Source: Syntrophorhabdaceae bacterium
GTDB taxonomy: Bacteria; Desulfobacterota; Syntrophorhabdia; Syntrophorhabdales; Syntrophorhabdaceae
Direction of reading: 5' to 3'
NCBI GenBank assembly: GCA_035541755.1
Contig: DATKMQ010000016.1
Coordinates: 1 to 39,348, forward strand
Length of the DNA stretch: 39,348 nucleotides
The position numbers and the translations under genes were made by a program. The notes beneath the pieces are model-generated. The model saw nothing but the letters and a program-made list of their open reading frames with translations, was not told the DNA's origin and searched no databases. Numbering within the stretch: position 1 is the stretch's first letter; the number at the start of each line of letters is the position of its first letter. This document shows, in pieces, positions 8,166 to 17,872 of this stretch.

Positions 8166-10268
8166 TCAGGCCAAAACCAGTCTCATGTCAATACCCATAA
8201 CACCCTTGCCTTCTTCAAAAACCATCAAGGGGTTGATGTCCATCTCGACGATATCGGGGAAGTCGACGACGAGCTGGGACACCTTGAGAAGTGTATCGAC
8301 AATTGCTTGCAGATCCGACCGGGTCTCTCCCCGGACACCCCGCAACAGATTGAAGGACCTCATTTCTCGTATCATATCCATAGCGTCTCGGCGGGAGAAT
8401 GGGGCGATCCGAAAGGTTACATCCTTTAACGCCTCCACGTAGATTCCACCGAGTCCGAACATCACGAGCGGACCGAATTGAGGATCTCTGTTCATGCCTA
8501 CGATGACCTCTCTGCCTCCATGTACCTGCTGCTGCACGAGGCAGCCCCAGATTTCGGCGTCCGGCATGTACCGGGTAGCTCTGAAGGTGACGAGGTCAAA
8601 GGAATCACGGACCTCTGTGGCGCTACGAACATTTATTCGAACACCGCCGATGTCTGTTTTGTGAAGGATGTCAGGGGAGGCGATCTTAAGTACGACGGGG
8701 TATCCTATCTGTTCCGCAAAAGCCACTGCCTCGTCGGTCGTTGCACAAAGCTTCGAGGCGGGTACGGGAATACGGTAAGCCTCGAGAATTTCACGGGCCT
8801 CGGCGTCGCCAATTTTGACCCGGCCTTCTCGTCTTACCCTCTCAAAAACCTGCGTTACTCGCTGTGTATTGAGATCCACGGATTCATAGGGCGGCGCCAA
8901 CTCTTCCTGCCAGAGCCGCTGTTTTGTCATAACCGCGAGGGCGTCAATGGCCCTTTCCGGCATGACGTAATTGGGAATATGATTTTTCGTAAGAATGTTC
9001 AACGCGTTTTGCATCGATGCTTTACCCATGAAACAGCATAGCACAGGGATCTGGGTATCTCGTGTTACATCAGCCACTGCCTGCGCAGCTTCCTCGATGG
9101 GTGTTGCGAACTGAGGCGTTAGAATTACGATCAAGGAGCCCACGTTCGGGTCTTTGAGGACTATTTCAAGCGCCGACTTGTAACGGCTCGTCCCCGCATC
9201 GCCAAGAAGATCGATGGGGTTGAGAACGCTGGCGGCGGCGGGCAAGGCCTCTTTCAAATCCGCGAGGGTTTCCTCGCCCAAGGAGGCGAGGCGCAGTCCG
9301 GCTCGCTCAATAGCATCGGTGGCCATAATACCGGGCCCCCCTGCGTTGGTGACAACCACGACCGTGTCGTTTCGCGGCAACGGCTGGTGAGCCAATGCTA
9401 TGGCAAAGTCAAAGAGTTCTCCCATTGAGTTAGCCCGAATAACTCCGGCCTGTTTGAAAGCGGCTTCATAGGCCCTTTCGCTGCCTGCCAGCGCACCGGT
9501 ATGACTGCTCACCGCGCGGGAACCGCTGGTAGTTACACCCGCCTTGATGGCCACGATAGGTGTCGTTTTGGTGAACTGTCTCGCTGTCTCAATGAACTTC
9601 GCCCCATCGGTGATGCCTTCCAAATAGGCCAGAACTACCCTTACTTCGGGAAGATTAACCCAAGCCTGCAGGAAATCTATCTCGTTTAGGTCTGCCTTAT
9701 TACCGAGACTTACAAAGTAGGAAAATCCCACATTATCGGCAATGGCTATGTCGAGAATGGAGGTGCAAAGAGCGCCGGATTGGGACATGAAGCCGATCTT
9801 CCCTTGAGGGGGCGTATCCTTGGCGAAAGTTACATTCATAGGAGTGAATGTGTCGATAAGGCCAAGACAATTGGGGCCTAAAATGGGCATCTGATAGCGC
9901 TGGGCAAGCCTCGCTATAGCCTGCTCCGCAATAAGCCCTTCGTGTCCCGTTTCCCTGAAGCCGGCTGATATCACGACTGCCGATTCGACCCCCAGCTTGC
10001 CACACATCTCCAAAGTCTCAAGGACCATTTTCCCCGGAATGACGATGACGGCCAGATCGATCTTGCCATCAATTGCATCGAGGCTTTTGTAACAGGGAAG
10101 CCCCAGAATCGTTTCTTTGCCAGGATTAACCGGATAGATGGTTCCGCCAAACCCGCTACTTAGGAGATTAAAAAGAATAGCGTAACCGGGCTTGTCCTGA
10201 CTTTCCGTTGCGCCGACAATAGCGATGGATTGTGGGGAAAAAAGCGGTTTCAGACTCCGGTAACTCAT
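8166..10268 (-). CDS. ADP-forming acetate/acyl-CoA ligase, fused alpha-beta
   Basis: This family interconverts acyl-CoA, ADP and phosphate with the free acid, CoA and ATP, often conserving energy in anaerobes. Domain order is a CoA-binding Rossmann domain (IAIVGATE), a succinyl-CoA ligase-like flavodoxin domain carrying the phosphohistidine in SSHTGALAG (His256 from this start), and a C-terminal ATP-grasp domain (AYRIPVPASKL onward, to about 700). All parts needed for catalysis appear intact. I prefer the ATG at 10268 because homologues begin close to this point. A TTG at 10289 would add seven residues. The acyl substrate cannot be read from sequence. Confidence 0.88.
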   Translation of the reverse strand: MSYRSLKPLFSPQSIAIVGATESQDKPGYAILFNLLSSGFGGTIYPVNPGKETILGLPCYKSLDAIDGKIDLAVIVIPGKMVLETLEMCGKLGVESAVVISAGFRETGHEGLIAEQAIARLAQRYQMPILGPNCLGLIDTFTPMNVTFAKDTPPQGKIGFMSQSGALCTSILDIAIADNVGFSYFVSLGNKADLNEIDFLQAWVNLPEVRVVLAYLEGITDGAKFIETARQFTKTTPIVAIKAGVTTSGSRAVSSHTGALAGSERAYEAAFKQAGVIRANSMGELFDFAIALAHQPLPRNDTVVVVTNAGGPGIMATDAIERAGLRLASLGEETLADLKEALPAAASVLNPIDLLGDAGTSRYKSALEIVLKDPNVGSLIVILTPQFATPIEEAAQAVADVTRDTQIPVLCCFMGKASMQNALNILTKNHIPNYVMPERAIDALAVMTKQRLWQEELAPPYESVDLNTQRVTQVFERVRREGRVKIGDAEAREILEAYRIPVPASKLCATTDEAVAFAEQIGYPVVLKIASPDILHKTDIGGVRINVRSATEVRDSFDLVTFRATRYMPDAEIWGCLVQQQVHGGREVIVGMNRDPQFGPLVMFGLGGIYVEALKDVTFRIAPFSRRDAMDMIREMRSFNLLRGVRGETRSDLQAIVDTLLKVSQLVVDFPDIVEMDINPLMVFEEGKGVMGIDMRLVLA

Positions 10269-10507
10269 AGTGATGCGGGAATAAAGCAACGCTTGCTCTC
10301 TAATCCCTTGAGAGCATTAGGTAGGTAGTGCATATCTCGTTCGCTCCTCAAGAACCGGGGCAATCCGTCCGATTGCCGATGCCCTAAGGAGCCCCTTTCC
10401 AGTCCATCCATAATCATTAATTACCATATGCCCAATGGGTCAGAACTCAAATCACTAATGCGACTCTGTCCGCAGTGTCTCCCATAAGTTAGACCTTATA
10501 ATAACAT

Positions 10508-10873
10508 TTAGCGCAGCTTCCGTCCACTCAAATGCAGCACCCTGTGTCCCAACCCGGGTGGAGCAGGGCATCGAGCACTCTCTGCAACAGGCAGAAAATG
10601 CAGTTTTCCCCGACATCAAGATTACAAGTGTTATGGCTATGCTGGAACCGAACGCTCCCAGCCCGAACGCATCAATCTTGGACCCTTAAACACGGGATTC
10701 CCGGATCCTTACGTTCTTGAAGGAATGTATCAACACATCATCCGTCAAATGGGGTTCTACGTTCTGGCAGAATTGCTGCAACGGCCCCAGTATACCAAAA
10801 GGAGCTGTGTCCCGATGCAATGGAGAATATAAGCTTTGTATCACGTATTCGCGCCAGATTAGCGGTAAACTAA
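10508..10873 (+). pseudogene. frameshifted remnant of an unidentified gene
   Basis: The 690 bp between the two acyl-CoA ligase genes hold no intact gene. On the plus strand three successive frames give protein-like stretches. Frame A (10508-10689) contains RVEQGIEHSLQQAENAVFPD, frame B (about 10674-10832) contains GFPDPYVLEGMYQHIIRQMG, and frame C (about 10784-10873) contains CPDAMENISFVSRIRARLAV. Each ends in a stop just as the next begins, which suggests one decayed gene broken by two frameshifts. I cannot name the family. The rest of the gap (10290-10507 and 10874-10975) shows nothing I can support. Confidence 0.4.
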
Positions 10874-10975
10874 GGTGCATACAACGAGTTCTTCGTAAGA
10901 TCGGTGGCACACAGCATTCTTTTACTCTATGGAATCATCCCTTTTTTCCTGCTTCTCTTCTGTACGTTCTTTGTT

Positions 10976-13648
10976 CTACGGGTTCAGTTCGAGAACTACC
11001 CGTGTAAGCCCGTCTGAAGCCCTTTCAGGAACAAAGCCGAGCCTTCTTGTCGCGCGCAGCATCCTCTCATTATCAGAGAGCACGATTCCATATATGCTGT
11101 TTAAGTTCTTGTCCTGGGCGATTCCGATCAGGACATCCATCAACTTGTAACCGAGACCTTTTCCCTGATAGTCGTCATGGACTACAACGGCGAATTCGGC
11201 ATTCTTCATATCGGGTTCATTAACAAGCCTTCCGATGCCGATGATTTTCTTTTTTTCACCCGCCTTGAGTTCGGCTATGATAGCCATCTCCCTTTCATAG
11301 TCGATATTACAGAAGCGTACCAGCATCTCGTGACTGATGCCCATAATCGTCTGGAAGAACCTTTCCCGCATGGATTTTTCAGAAAGGGTAGTGAGCAGTT
11401 CATACTCGAGAGGCTCATCTTCCGGTCTGATCGGTCTTAAGGTGATCTCCTGCCCGTCATTCATTCTCCACGACACGATGTATCGTGACGGATATGGTGT
11501 CAGCACCAGATGTTTGTAAGGCGCCGCGTCGATATTACTAGGATCGACGATGATTCGTGCGTCAAGGGCGAAAGGTTTGCCTTTTGAAACGCCGATCGGG
11601 TTGATGTCCATTTCTGCGATTTCGGGAAAATCGATAATGAGATTTGAAAAGCTGACAATAGCCTGTTCCAGGAGTCGCATATCGGCTGGTTGTTTGCCCC
11701 GGTATCCCTGGAGCATTTTATAGATGCCGGAATCTTCGATCAAGCGACGTGCGAGGGTTTGGTTGAGCGGCGGGAGCGCGATGCCTATGCTCTTCATGAT
11801 TTCCGTGCCGATGCCGCCCAAACCGAAGACAATGACGGACCCGAAATCGTTATCCTTCTTGGCGCCCAGTATGATCTCATAATCAATCTTCTCAAGCATC
11901 TTTTGAATGGTCACGCTGGTGATATCTGCTTGAGGCGCTTTCTTCTTCACATTCTCCATGAGTGCGGCATATTCTCTTTTCAAGGCTTCTTCGGAATTTA
12001 TACCTACCACAACACCGCCGATATCAGTCTTATGGGTGATATCGGGTGAGAGTATCTTCATAACTACGGGGTAGCCCACGGTCTCGGCAACGTTCACGGC
12101 CTCATGCACGCTCAGTGCGATAAATGTCCTGATCGTCGGTATCCCGTACGCACTCAAGAACCTTTTTGATTCCACCTCGGAAAGGACTGTCCTGCCTTCT
12201 TTGATAGATTTCTTGATGAGCGCTTTCAGGTTGTTCTTCGGGGGAGCCTGATCAACAGGCAGGTCGGCCGGCGTTTCGTACAGGAGCTCGAGATTGCGCC
12301 CGTATTTATACATATAGAGATACGTTTTCACGGCTTCTTCTGGCGTTACGTATGTGGGGATATTACTGTGGATGAGAACCTCTTTGGCCTCCTCAATAGT
12401 CTTTCCACCCATCCAGGTGGCGATGATCGGCTTGCCCGCCTTTTCGGCGAGCGCCGCTGTGGCTCTGGCTAATTCAACAGGGATTGCAGGACCCTGAGGC
12501 GTATAGATCATGAGGATCGCATCGACTCCCGGATCCTGGATACACGTGTTCATGGCAAGCATGTAGCGCTCTATGGTTGCGTCCCCGAGTACGTCAACCG
12601 GATTGCCTTTACTCCAGAAAGAGGGCAGCTCTTTATCAAGACTCTTAATCGTTTTTTCGGATAAGACGGCTAACTGCCCACCGAGGCCGATGACCGTGTC
12701 CGTTGCGATAACCCCGACCCCTCCGGCGTTTGTTACGATTGCGAGTCTTCTTCCTTTCGGGAGATGACGAGAATCAAGGACCTCAGCCGTATTGAAAAGG
12801 TCCCCCGTGTCGGCTATCCTCACCACGCCAACCCTTTTGAACGCCCCATCATAGACCTGGTCGTCGCCGGCCATAGAGCCCGTGTGGGATAGGGCTGCTT
12901 TTGCGCTTTCCTTGAACCTGCCAGGCTTTAACACGATGATGGGTTTGTTCCGTGCAAAACCCCTTGCGGCACTCATGAACTTCCTTGCGTTGCCCACCCC
13001 TTCCATGTACACGAGGATACTCCTCGTGTAAGGGTCATCGCCCAAAAAATCGATGAGATCACCAAAATCAATGTCGAGCATCGATCCGAGCGATGCGAAC
13101 ATGCTAAAGCCGATATGAGCGGTAATGGCCCAGTCGAGTATTGCCGTGCCCAGGGCTCCGCTCTGCGATATGAATGCGATGTTGCCCTGACTGGGGTGTA
13201 TGTCGAGGAAAGAGGCGTTGAGTCCGATAGCGGGTCTGATGACACCAAGACAATTCGGTCCCACTATCCTCATTCCATGGGCTTTCTTGATCTCCACGAT
13301 TCTCTCTTCAAGCTTTCTGCCTTCTTCGCCGGTTTCCTTGAAGCCTGACGAAACGATAATGACCCCCTGAATCGATGTCTTTGCGCAGTCTTCGAGTATA
13401 TCGGGCACCATGGGGGCCGGCGTTGCTACCACGGCGAGGTCAACCTCTTCGGGAATACTCGCCAGATTCTTATACGCATCGATACCCATGACCGTCTTTC
13501 GATTCGGGTTGACAGCGAAAACTTTTCTCTCCGTGGACATAAGCAGATTCATGAGAACCGTTCTACCGATAGCTCCTTCTTTGTCGGTCGCGCCGATGAG
13601 CGCTACGGTTTTGGGGTTGAACATCCGTTTGATATCACCTGTTTTCAC
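10976..13648 (-). CDS. ADP-forming acyl-CoA ligase fused to GNAT acetyltransferase (Pat-like)
   Basis: The 890-residue protein joins a complete fused acyl-CoA ligase (CoA-binding domain from residue 10, SCS-like domain with LSHTGSMAG and His255, ATP-grasp about 480-700) to a GNAT domain (about 720-890) whose acetyl-CoA loop reads YQGKGLGYKL. This is the layout of the protein lysine acetyltransferases Pat/PatZ, which acetylate acetyl-CoA synthetase and other proteins. The catalytic His is kept, whereas it is lost in the enterobacterial enzymes as I recall them. The start is a GTG preceded by GGAGG. The upstream gene, rlmD, ends 159 bp away. Confidence 0.88.
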   Translation of the reverse strand: MKTGDIKRMFNPKTVALIGATDKEGAIGRTVLMNLLMSTERKVFAVNPNRKTVMGIDAYKNLASIPEEVDLAVVATPAPMVPDILEDCAKTSIQGVIIVSSGFKETGEEGRKLEERIVEIKKAHGMRIVGPNCLGVIRPAIGLNASFLDIHPSQGNIAFISQSGALGTAILDWAITAHIGFSMFASLGSMLDIDFGDLIDFLGDDPYTRSILVYMEGVGNARKFMSAARGFARNKPIIVLKPGRFKESAKAALSHTGSMAGDDQVYDGAFKRVGVVRIADTGDLFNTAEVLDSRHLPKGRRLAIVTNAGGVGVIATDTVIGLGGQLAVLSEKTIKSLDKELPSFWSKGNPVDVLGDATIERYMLAMNTCIQDPGVDAILMIYTPQGPAIPVELARATAALAEKAGKPIIATWMGGKTIEEAKEVLIHSNIPTYVTPEEAVKTYLYMYKYGRNLELLYETPADLPVDQAPPKNNLKALIKKSIKEGRTVLSEVESKRFLSAYGIPTIRTFIALSVHEAVNVAETVGYPVVMKILSPDITHKTDIGGVVVGINSEEALKREYAALMENVKKKAPQADITSVTIQKMLEKIDYEIILGAKKDNDFGSVIVFGLGGIGTEIMKSIGIALPPLNQTLARRLIEDSGIYKMLQGYRGKQPADMRLLEQAIVSFSNLIIDFPEIAEMDINPIGVSKGKPFALDARIIVDPSNIDAAPYKHLVLTPYPSRYIVSWRMNDGQEITLRPIRPEDEPLEYELLTTLSEKSMRERFFQTIMGISHEMLVRFCNIDYEREMAIIAELKAGEKKKIIGIGRLVNEPDMKNAEFAVVVHDDYQGKGLGYKLMDVLIGIAQDKNLNSIYGIVLSDNERMLRATRRLGFVPERASDGLTRVVLELNP

Positions 13649-13807
13649 AACTTTGCCTCCGTTTGTCCTTATCTATGATGAGTGCCATCACGTAAATTTC
13701 ACAACACTTATTTTACCAGAAAACCTCTGAAAATAAAAGGGTTATGAGCATCTGGCCGGGGGGAAATGTACGTCCTTGTGAAAGAAATAATTCACAAACT
13801 CAGCGTT

Positions 13808-15211
13808 TTATAAATGATCTTGGAGATATACAAATGTCTCTGAATGAGACGTATGGGGAAAAAAATCGAAAGGGGCAATCTTCCCGATCGTGTACCCTTT
13901 CGCGATGAAAAGCTTGAGATCGCGGGCTAACGTAGAGGGATTGCAGGAAATGTAGATCAGCTTACGAGGCTTGAGCGTCGCGATTAAGTTGCACGCCGCT
14001 GGCGTGAGCCCTCCCCGCGGCGGGTCAACGACCGTAATATCGGGTCGGGTGATTGAGCCTGTGACGTGCAGACGTTCGACCGCGCCCGTGAGAAAGGTGC
14101 AGTTTGACCTGTTGTTGATAAGAGAGTTCTCGACGGCGTTTGCGATATTCTGCGGAAGCGAATCGATGCCTGTCACAGTCTTCACGAAGGGCGAGAGAGA
14201 TATCTCGATGGGGCCCATGCCGCAGTAAAGCCCGAGCATGGTCTCGTCCCGGCTCAAGGGGGCCATGGACGGTATCTGTCTGTAAAGCGTCTCCGCGGAT
14301 TTCGGGTTTGGCTGGAAGAAGGACTCCGGATGGACACGGAAGATCCACGGGTCGACCTTTTCTTCTATGAAGACGTGGCCGCCCACGTGTAATATCTGTT
14401 CGAAGCGCGTACTATCTCCGGTCCGCCGATTGACAGCGCAGAAGAAACTCTTTATTTCCGGCGCCGTCTTTATCATCGCCTGCCACAGACCACTCGTGTC
14501 GGGAAGTCTTCCGGTTGTGGCTTCAAGGATTACCATGATGTCACCGCTCGCTTTAGCTTCCCTCACGATGAGGCGACGCAGCGTCCCCCGGCGGGTGAGC
14601 ATGTTGTAGCATGCGAGTCGGTGAGAGCGCGCATAGTCCGTAAAGACGGGGATTATCCTCGTAAGGGTGGCGCTGAAATTCATACAGCCGTGAAGGGGTA
14701 TGACACTGCCGTCATATTTTTCAAAGGGCGAGAGCCTTTGTCTCAGACCGAGCACGGCCTGTCCCTGTTCCTCCCCGAAAGAAAGCTCGATCTTGCTCCG
14801 GTACGAATATGTGAGCGGGGAAGGGCAGATGGGCAGTACGTCAACCTTCGTGGCATCGATATCGCCCACCCGTTTCAGCGTTTCGTGTAAATAGCGTTCC
14901 TTCATGAGAAGCTGGTGTTGGTACCCAATGTTCTGGAGTGTGCATCCCCCGCACAGACCAAAATGCGGGCAAGGCGGTTTAATCCGCAAGGGCGACGGTT
15001 GTTCAAGGGAGACCATTCTGGCATACCCGAAGTGCTTGCCCCGCTTTACTATTTCCGCCTTGATTCGGTCTTGAGGCAGGGCCCCGGGCACAAAGAGCAC
15101 GTAACCGGCAGCTTTTCCCACGCCATAGTCATTAGGAAAGGCCATATCATGAATATCAATGGATACGAGCGAGGGGCCTGATGTGGAGCTTGATAGTTTC
15201 TTTTTAGCCAT
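13808..15211 (-). CDS. rlmD: 23S rRNA (uracil-5-)-methyltransferase, RlmD/RumA type
   Basis: This SAM-dependent enzyme methylates C5 of uridine in 23S rRNA; the exact site (U1939 or U747 in E. coli numbering) cannot be set from sequence. The 467-residue protein has an N-terminal TRAM domain and an Fe-S site (C81, C87, C90 and probably C176). A C-terminal methyltransferase domain carries GLYCGMGPIEI for SAM binding, the motif VVDPPRGG, and the nucleophile in ISCNPSTLARD (C423). Its start overlaps the end of the upstream histidine kinase gene by eight bases. Confidence 0.92.
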   Translation of the reverse strand: MAKKKLSSSTSGPSLVSIDIHDMAFPNDYGVGKAAGYVLFVPGALPQDRIKAEIVKRGKHFGYARMVSLEQPSPLRIKPPCPHFGLCGGCTLQNIGYQHQLLMKERYLHETLKRVGDIDATKVDVLPICPSPLTYSYRSKIELSFGEEQGQAVLGLRQRLSPFEKYDGSVIPLHGCMNFSATLTRIIPVFTDYARSHRLACYNMLTRRGTLRRLIVREAKASGDIMVILEATTGRLPDTSGLWQAMIKTAPEIKSFFCAVNRRTGDSTRFEQILHVGGHVFIEEKVDPWIFRVHPESFFQPNPKSAETLYRQIPSMAPLSRDETMLGLYCGMGPIEISLSPFVKTVTGIDSLPQNIANAVENSLINNRSNCTFLTGAVERLHVTGSITRPDITVVDPPRGGLTPAACNLIATLKPRKLIYISCNPSTLARDLKLFIAKGYTIGKIAPFDFFPHTSHSETFVYLQDHL

Positions 15212-17048
15212 CCGAAGGATCGGTCTTTTTTCCCGCTCTAAAGGTCACGGTGAAGGTGGTGCTTCCGGCCTCAACGCAATCATCCACGGTCTTGCAGAAC
15301 TTACAGTTACTGATATCACCCGGACACAGATCGCTATCCGTGGGTATGTGGATGCACCGCGTGCTTTCGAGAGAAATGTCGAATCCATAGCGTTGCGCAT
15401 AGTACTTGATCCTTAAGAGATCGAGACCTTTTCCTCCGGCGCCGAAATCATATGGTTTTTTCGTAGAATAAAGCTCAGTTTCCTTGGTGTGAAACAGCCC
15501 GTCGAGGAGGAACTTCTGGTTCTCCTCAGTGATTCCCACTCCGTAATCCTTTACATGGAGAAGGACGCAGCCGTCCCTCTCTTCCATGGTCACATCGATG
15601 ACGCCACCGTCCGGCGTGTTCTCTACGGCATTCTTCACGATGCCCTCGGTAACCTCTCTTAGGATCACGGGGTCCATATCAATGGAGGCGTGTTTTGGCC
15701 CGGCCACGTTGAATCGAATGCTACGATGCCCTGCCGCTCCTTTTATTTTCTCGACGATGGAAGAGACTGAGGGATAGACCTCAATCGGCTGAAAGGATGC
15801 CATACTTCCGGAAAGAGACTTGCTCGTCCATTCTTTCAGCGCCTCCCAGTAAGTGCGTATGGCCTCGGGCGCCTGGGCGAGGTTTTGCATCCTCTCGAAG
15901 AGACGGTCCAACTCATTGAGCAGGATCCCCGCTTCAACCTCTTGCGAAACGTTGAAGATCTCGTCAGTTTCCCAGGAAATACTGAATAGCCGTTCGGTAT
16001 TTCTTTCGAGAGCGTCGATGATAGGGGTGAGCGAGGAAGACAGCTCAGTGCCCATGAGTTTTCGTTTGAGTAGCCTGATGCTGCCCTGGATCACCGACAG
16101 AGGGGTTTTTAGTTCATGGGAAATGTGGTTGACCGCCTTGGTTTTTGCCTTGTTTAACTGTTCCAATTCCTTATGGGATTTCATGAGGGCCGCTTCAGCC
16201 TGTTTCCGTTCGGTTATATCTCTGAGATAGAGCAGATACACCGAGGAGCCCCGGTAGGTAATATTTGCCGCAGAAACTTCAACATATATTATTTCTCCCG
16301 TACGCGTGAGCCCTTTGAACTCGTAACGTGACGGCACCGGCTCCCCACGTTGTCGTTTCCCCATGATATCCGTTACCATTTCGAGATCATCCGGGTGGAC
16401 CGTCTGTTTCATCGATTTTCCGATTATTTCTTCGGAGGGGTCATACTTAAACATTTCTTTCAATCGTTTGTTTGCGTACTGATAGATATCCTCGCGAAGA
16501 ATGATGATAGCGTCATTGGAATTTTCGATGGCAGTCCGGTATCTTTCTTCGCTTTCCAGGAGCGCCTGCTCGACTTTTTTCCTTTCTGTGATGTCGAGCA
16601 TGGTGCCCTCGTAGGAAGCTGCTCTGCCCTTTTCGTCTCTGAAGAGCATGACATTGCTTGAGACCCAGTGGACCGTTTTGTCCCTTGTCAGCATCTGAGT
16701 CTCGTAATTTCTCACACTGCCGGATTTAAACAGAAGGTCGATAAGCCTCGAGTGGTCTGCAGGATCCACAAAGAGCTCTCTTGCGTGCATGACGCCCAGG
16801 ATCTTCTTTGGTGAGTCGTATCCGTGGATACGGGCGAAGGAAGGGTTAGCCTGTGTAAAATATCCTTCGCGGTCTGTTTGAAAGATACCCTCCATTGCGT
16901 TTTCAAAGATGTTCTTGTACTTCTCTTCGGTTTCTTTTAGATGTGCTTCCAGCTCTTTCAGTTCCGCTACAGGTTCGCCGGGTATACACGACCCGGTTTC
17001 GGCGGCAGCTCCGATGGGGCTGTCAGGCGTTGTGCGTTCTTCTCTCAT
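15204..17048 (-). CDS. PAS-domain sensor histidine kinase with cysteine-rich insert
   Basis: The 614-residue protein lacks a clear transmembrane segment, so it is probably cytosolic. It has a coiled segment (28-45), PAS domains at about 42-155 and 165-285, and a HisKA helix with the phosphorylatable His311 in HISHELKTP. The HATPase domain has an N box around N473, a G1 box DYGVGI (501-506) and a G2 box GAGGKGLDL (537-545). Near its end are five cysteines (565, 575, 582, 585, 591), with CKFC in the middle. No response regulator is adjacent. The ATG follows TAGGAG. The downstream neighbour rlmD overlaps it. Confidence 0.88.
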   Translation of the reverse strand: MREERTTPDSPIGAAAETGSCIPGEPVAELKELEAHLKETEEKYKNIFENAMEGIFQTDREGYFTQANPSFARIHGYDSPKKILGVMHARELFVDPADHSRLIDLLFKSGSVRNYETQMLTRDKTVHWVSSNVMLFRDEKGRAASYEGTMLDITERKKVEQALLESEERYRTAIENSNDAIIILREDIYQYANKRLKEMFKYDPSEEIIGKSMKQTVHPDDLEMVTDIMGKRQRGEPVPSRYEFKGLTRTGEIIYVEVSAANITYRGSSVYLLYLRDITERKQAEAALMKSHKELEQLNKAKTKAVNHISHELKTPLSVIQGSIRLLKRKLMGTELSSSLTPIIDALERNTERLFSISWETDEIFNVSQEVEAGILLNELDRLFERMQNLAQAPEAIRTYWEALKEWTSKSLSGSMASFQPIEVYPSVSSIVEKIKGAAGHRSIRFNVAGPKHASIDMDPVILREVTEGIVKNAVENTPDGGVIDVTMEERDGCVLLHVKDYGVGITEENQKFLLDGLFHTKETELYSTKKPYDFGAGGKGLDLLRIKYYAQRYGFDISLESTRCIHIPTDSDLCPGDISNCKFCKTVDDCVEAGSTTFTVTFRAGKKTDPSDG

Positions 17049-17124
17049 AGCGCTCCTATGAAGTTTCTCACATTATAAGGCATTTTGGCAATATTGGAAG
17101 AGGAATCGTTTTGGTATCCCAGGT

Positions 17125-17811
17125 CTATTTCATAATACCTGACGTCTCCGCATCTATTCTGACGATCCAGTGGTCTTTGGATTTACATCTGCGCTCCACG
17201 ATGCCGCGAAGGCTGCAAGCTTTCTTGATTATCCACACCGGTCTGTTTGAAGAATGGTCGATATTGAGCTCGTAGGCGTAGCTCTCAAAACCTATGGGGC
17301 GATAATGTTTATAGGTGTTCGCTATTTCTTCAGCGGCGGCAGCGGAAAGTTTTATTCTGTCGAAACTTATGGCGTTGCCGCGGAAGATGCCTTCCTTCCT
17401 CATGTGGATGCCTTCCTCCATGCCGGCGAGGCCCCTCTCGGCCATGCGCACAATCATCGCCTTGCCTTTGCACAGAGGAATACTGTTCTCAGACGTCCTT
17501 TGCTCTTTCAGATCGGTGCACTTCACGATTTGAGCTTCCCAGAGAGGAGAGAGGCCGGCATGTCTGTCAAAACCACCCGCCGTTCCCGATGAGACTTTCC
17601 TGACATAGAGTTTGTCACCGGCCCACTTCCCGCCTTGTTCGGAGAGTCTTTGCCAGAACTCATCGAAAGAGATACCCTGAAGCTCCTTTCTGTTTCCTGC
17701 GTCTTCCTCTCTCGCAGAAGCGGTGCCGGCCATGAGGCCAACAAGGATAAACGCAACGCTGACCGCAATGAGCTTGGGCAGCGCTAATCCGATAGGTTTC
17801 GTCGAGTACAT
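17125..17811 (-). CDS. exported protein of unknown function
   Basis: The 228-residue protein has a clear Sec signal peptide (hydrophobic residues about 14-30, cleavage after ASA near 33). The mature part contains paired cysteines and a C-terminal segment (about 175-225, including SNRPVWIIKKACS and DHWIVRIDAETSGIM) faintly like a PepSY-type fold, which I cannot confirm. A GAGGAGGT ribosome binding site precedes the ATG. It lies between the histidine kinase and ygiQ genes on the same strand. A periplasmic location is likely; the role is unknown. Confidence 0.75.
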   Translation of the reverse strand: MYSTKPIGLALPKLIAVSVAFILVGLMAGTASAREEDAGNRKELQGISFDEFWQRLSEQGGKWAGDKLYVRKVSSGTAGGFDRHAGLSPLWEAQIVKCTDLKEQRTSENSIPLCKGKAMIVRMAERGLAGMEEGIHMRKEGIFRGNAISFDRIKLSAAAAEEIANTYKHYRPIGFESYAYELNIDHSSNRPVWIIKKACSLRGIVERRCKSKDHWIVRIDAETSGIMK

Positions 17812-17872
17812 ACACCTCCTCAGGGTTTGGTGCCCCTATCTTAAACGATGGGCAACACGGAAAGCAAGTTAT

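Noticed and set aside
10686-10910. Minus-strand ORF of 74 codons between the acyl-CoA ligase genes
   Set aside because: Lower protein likeness than the three plus-strand frames, and no ribosome binding site.
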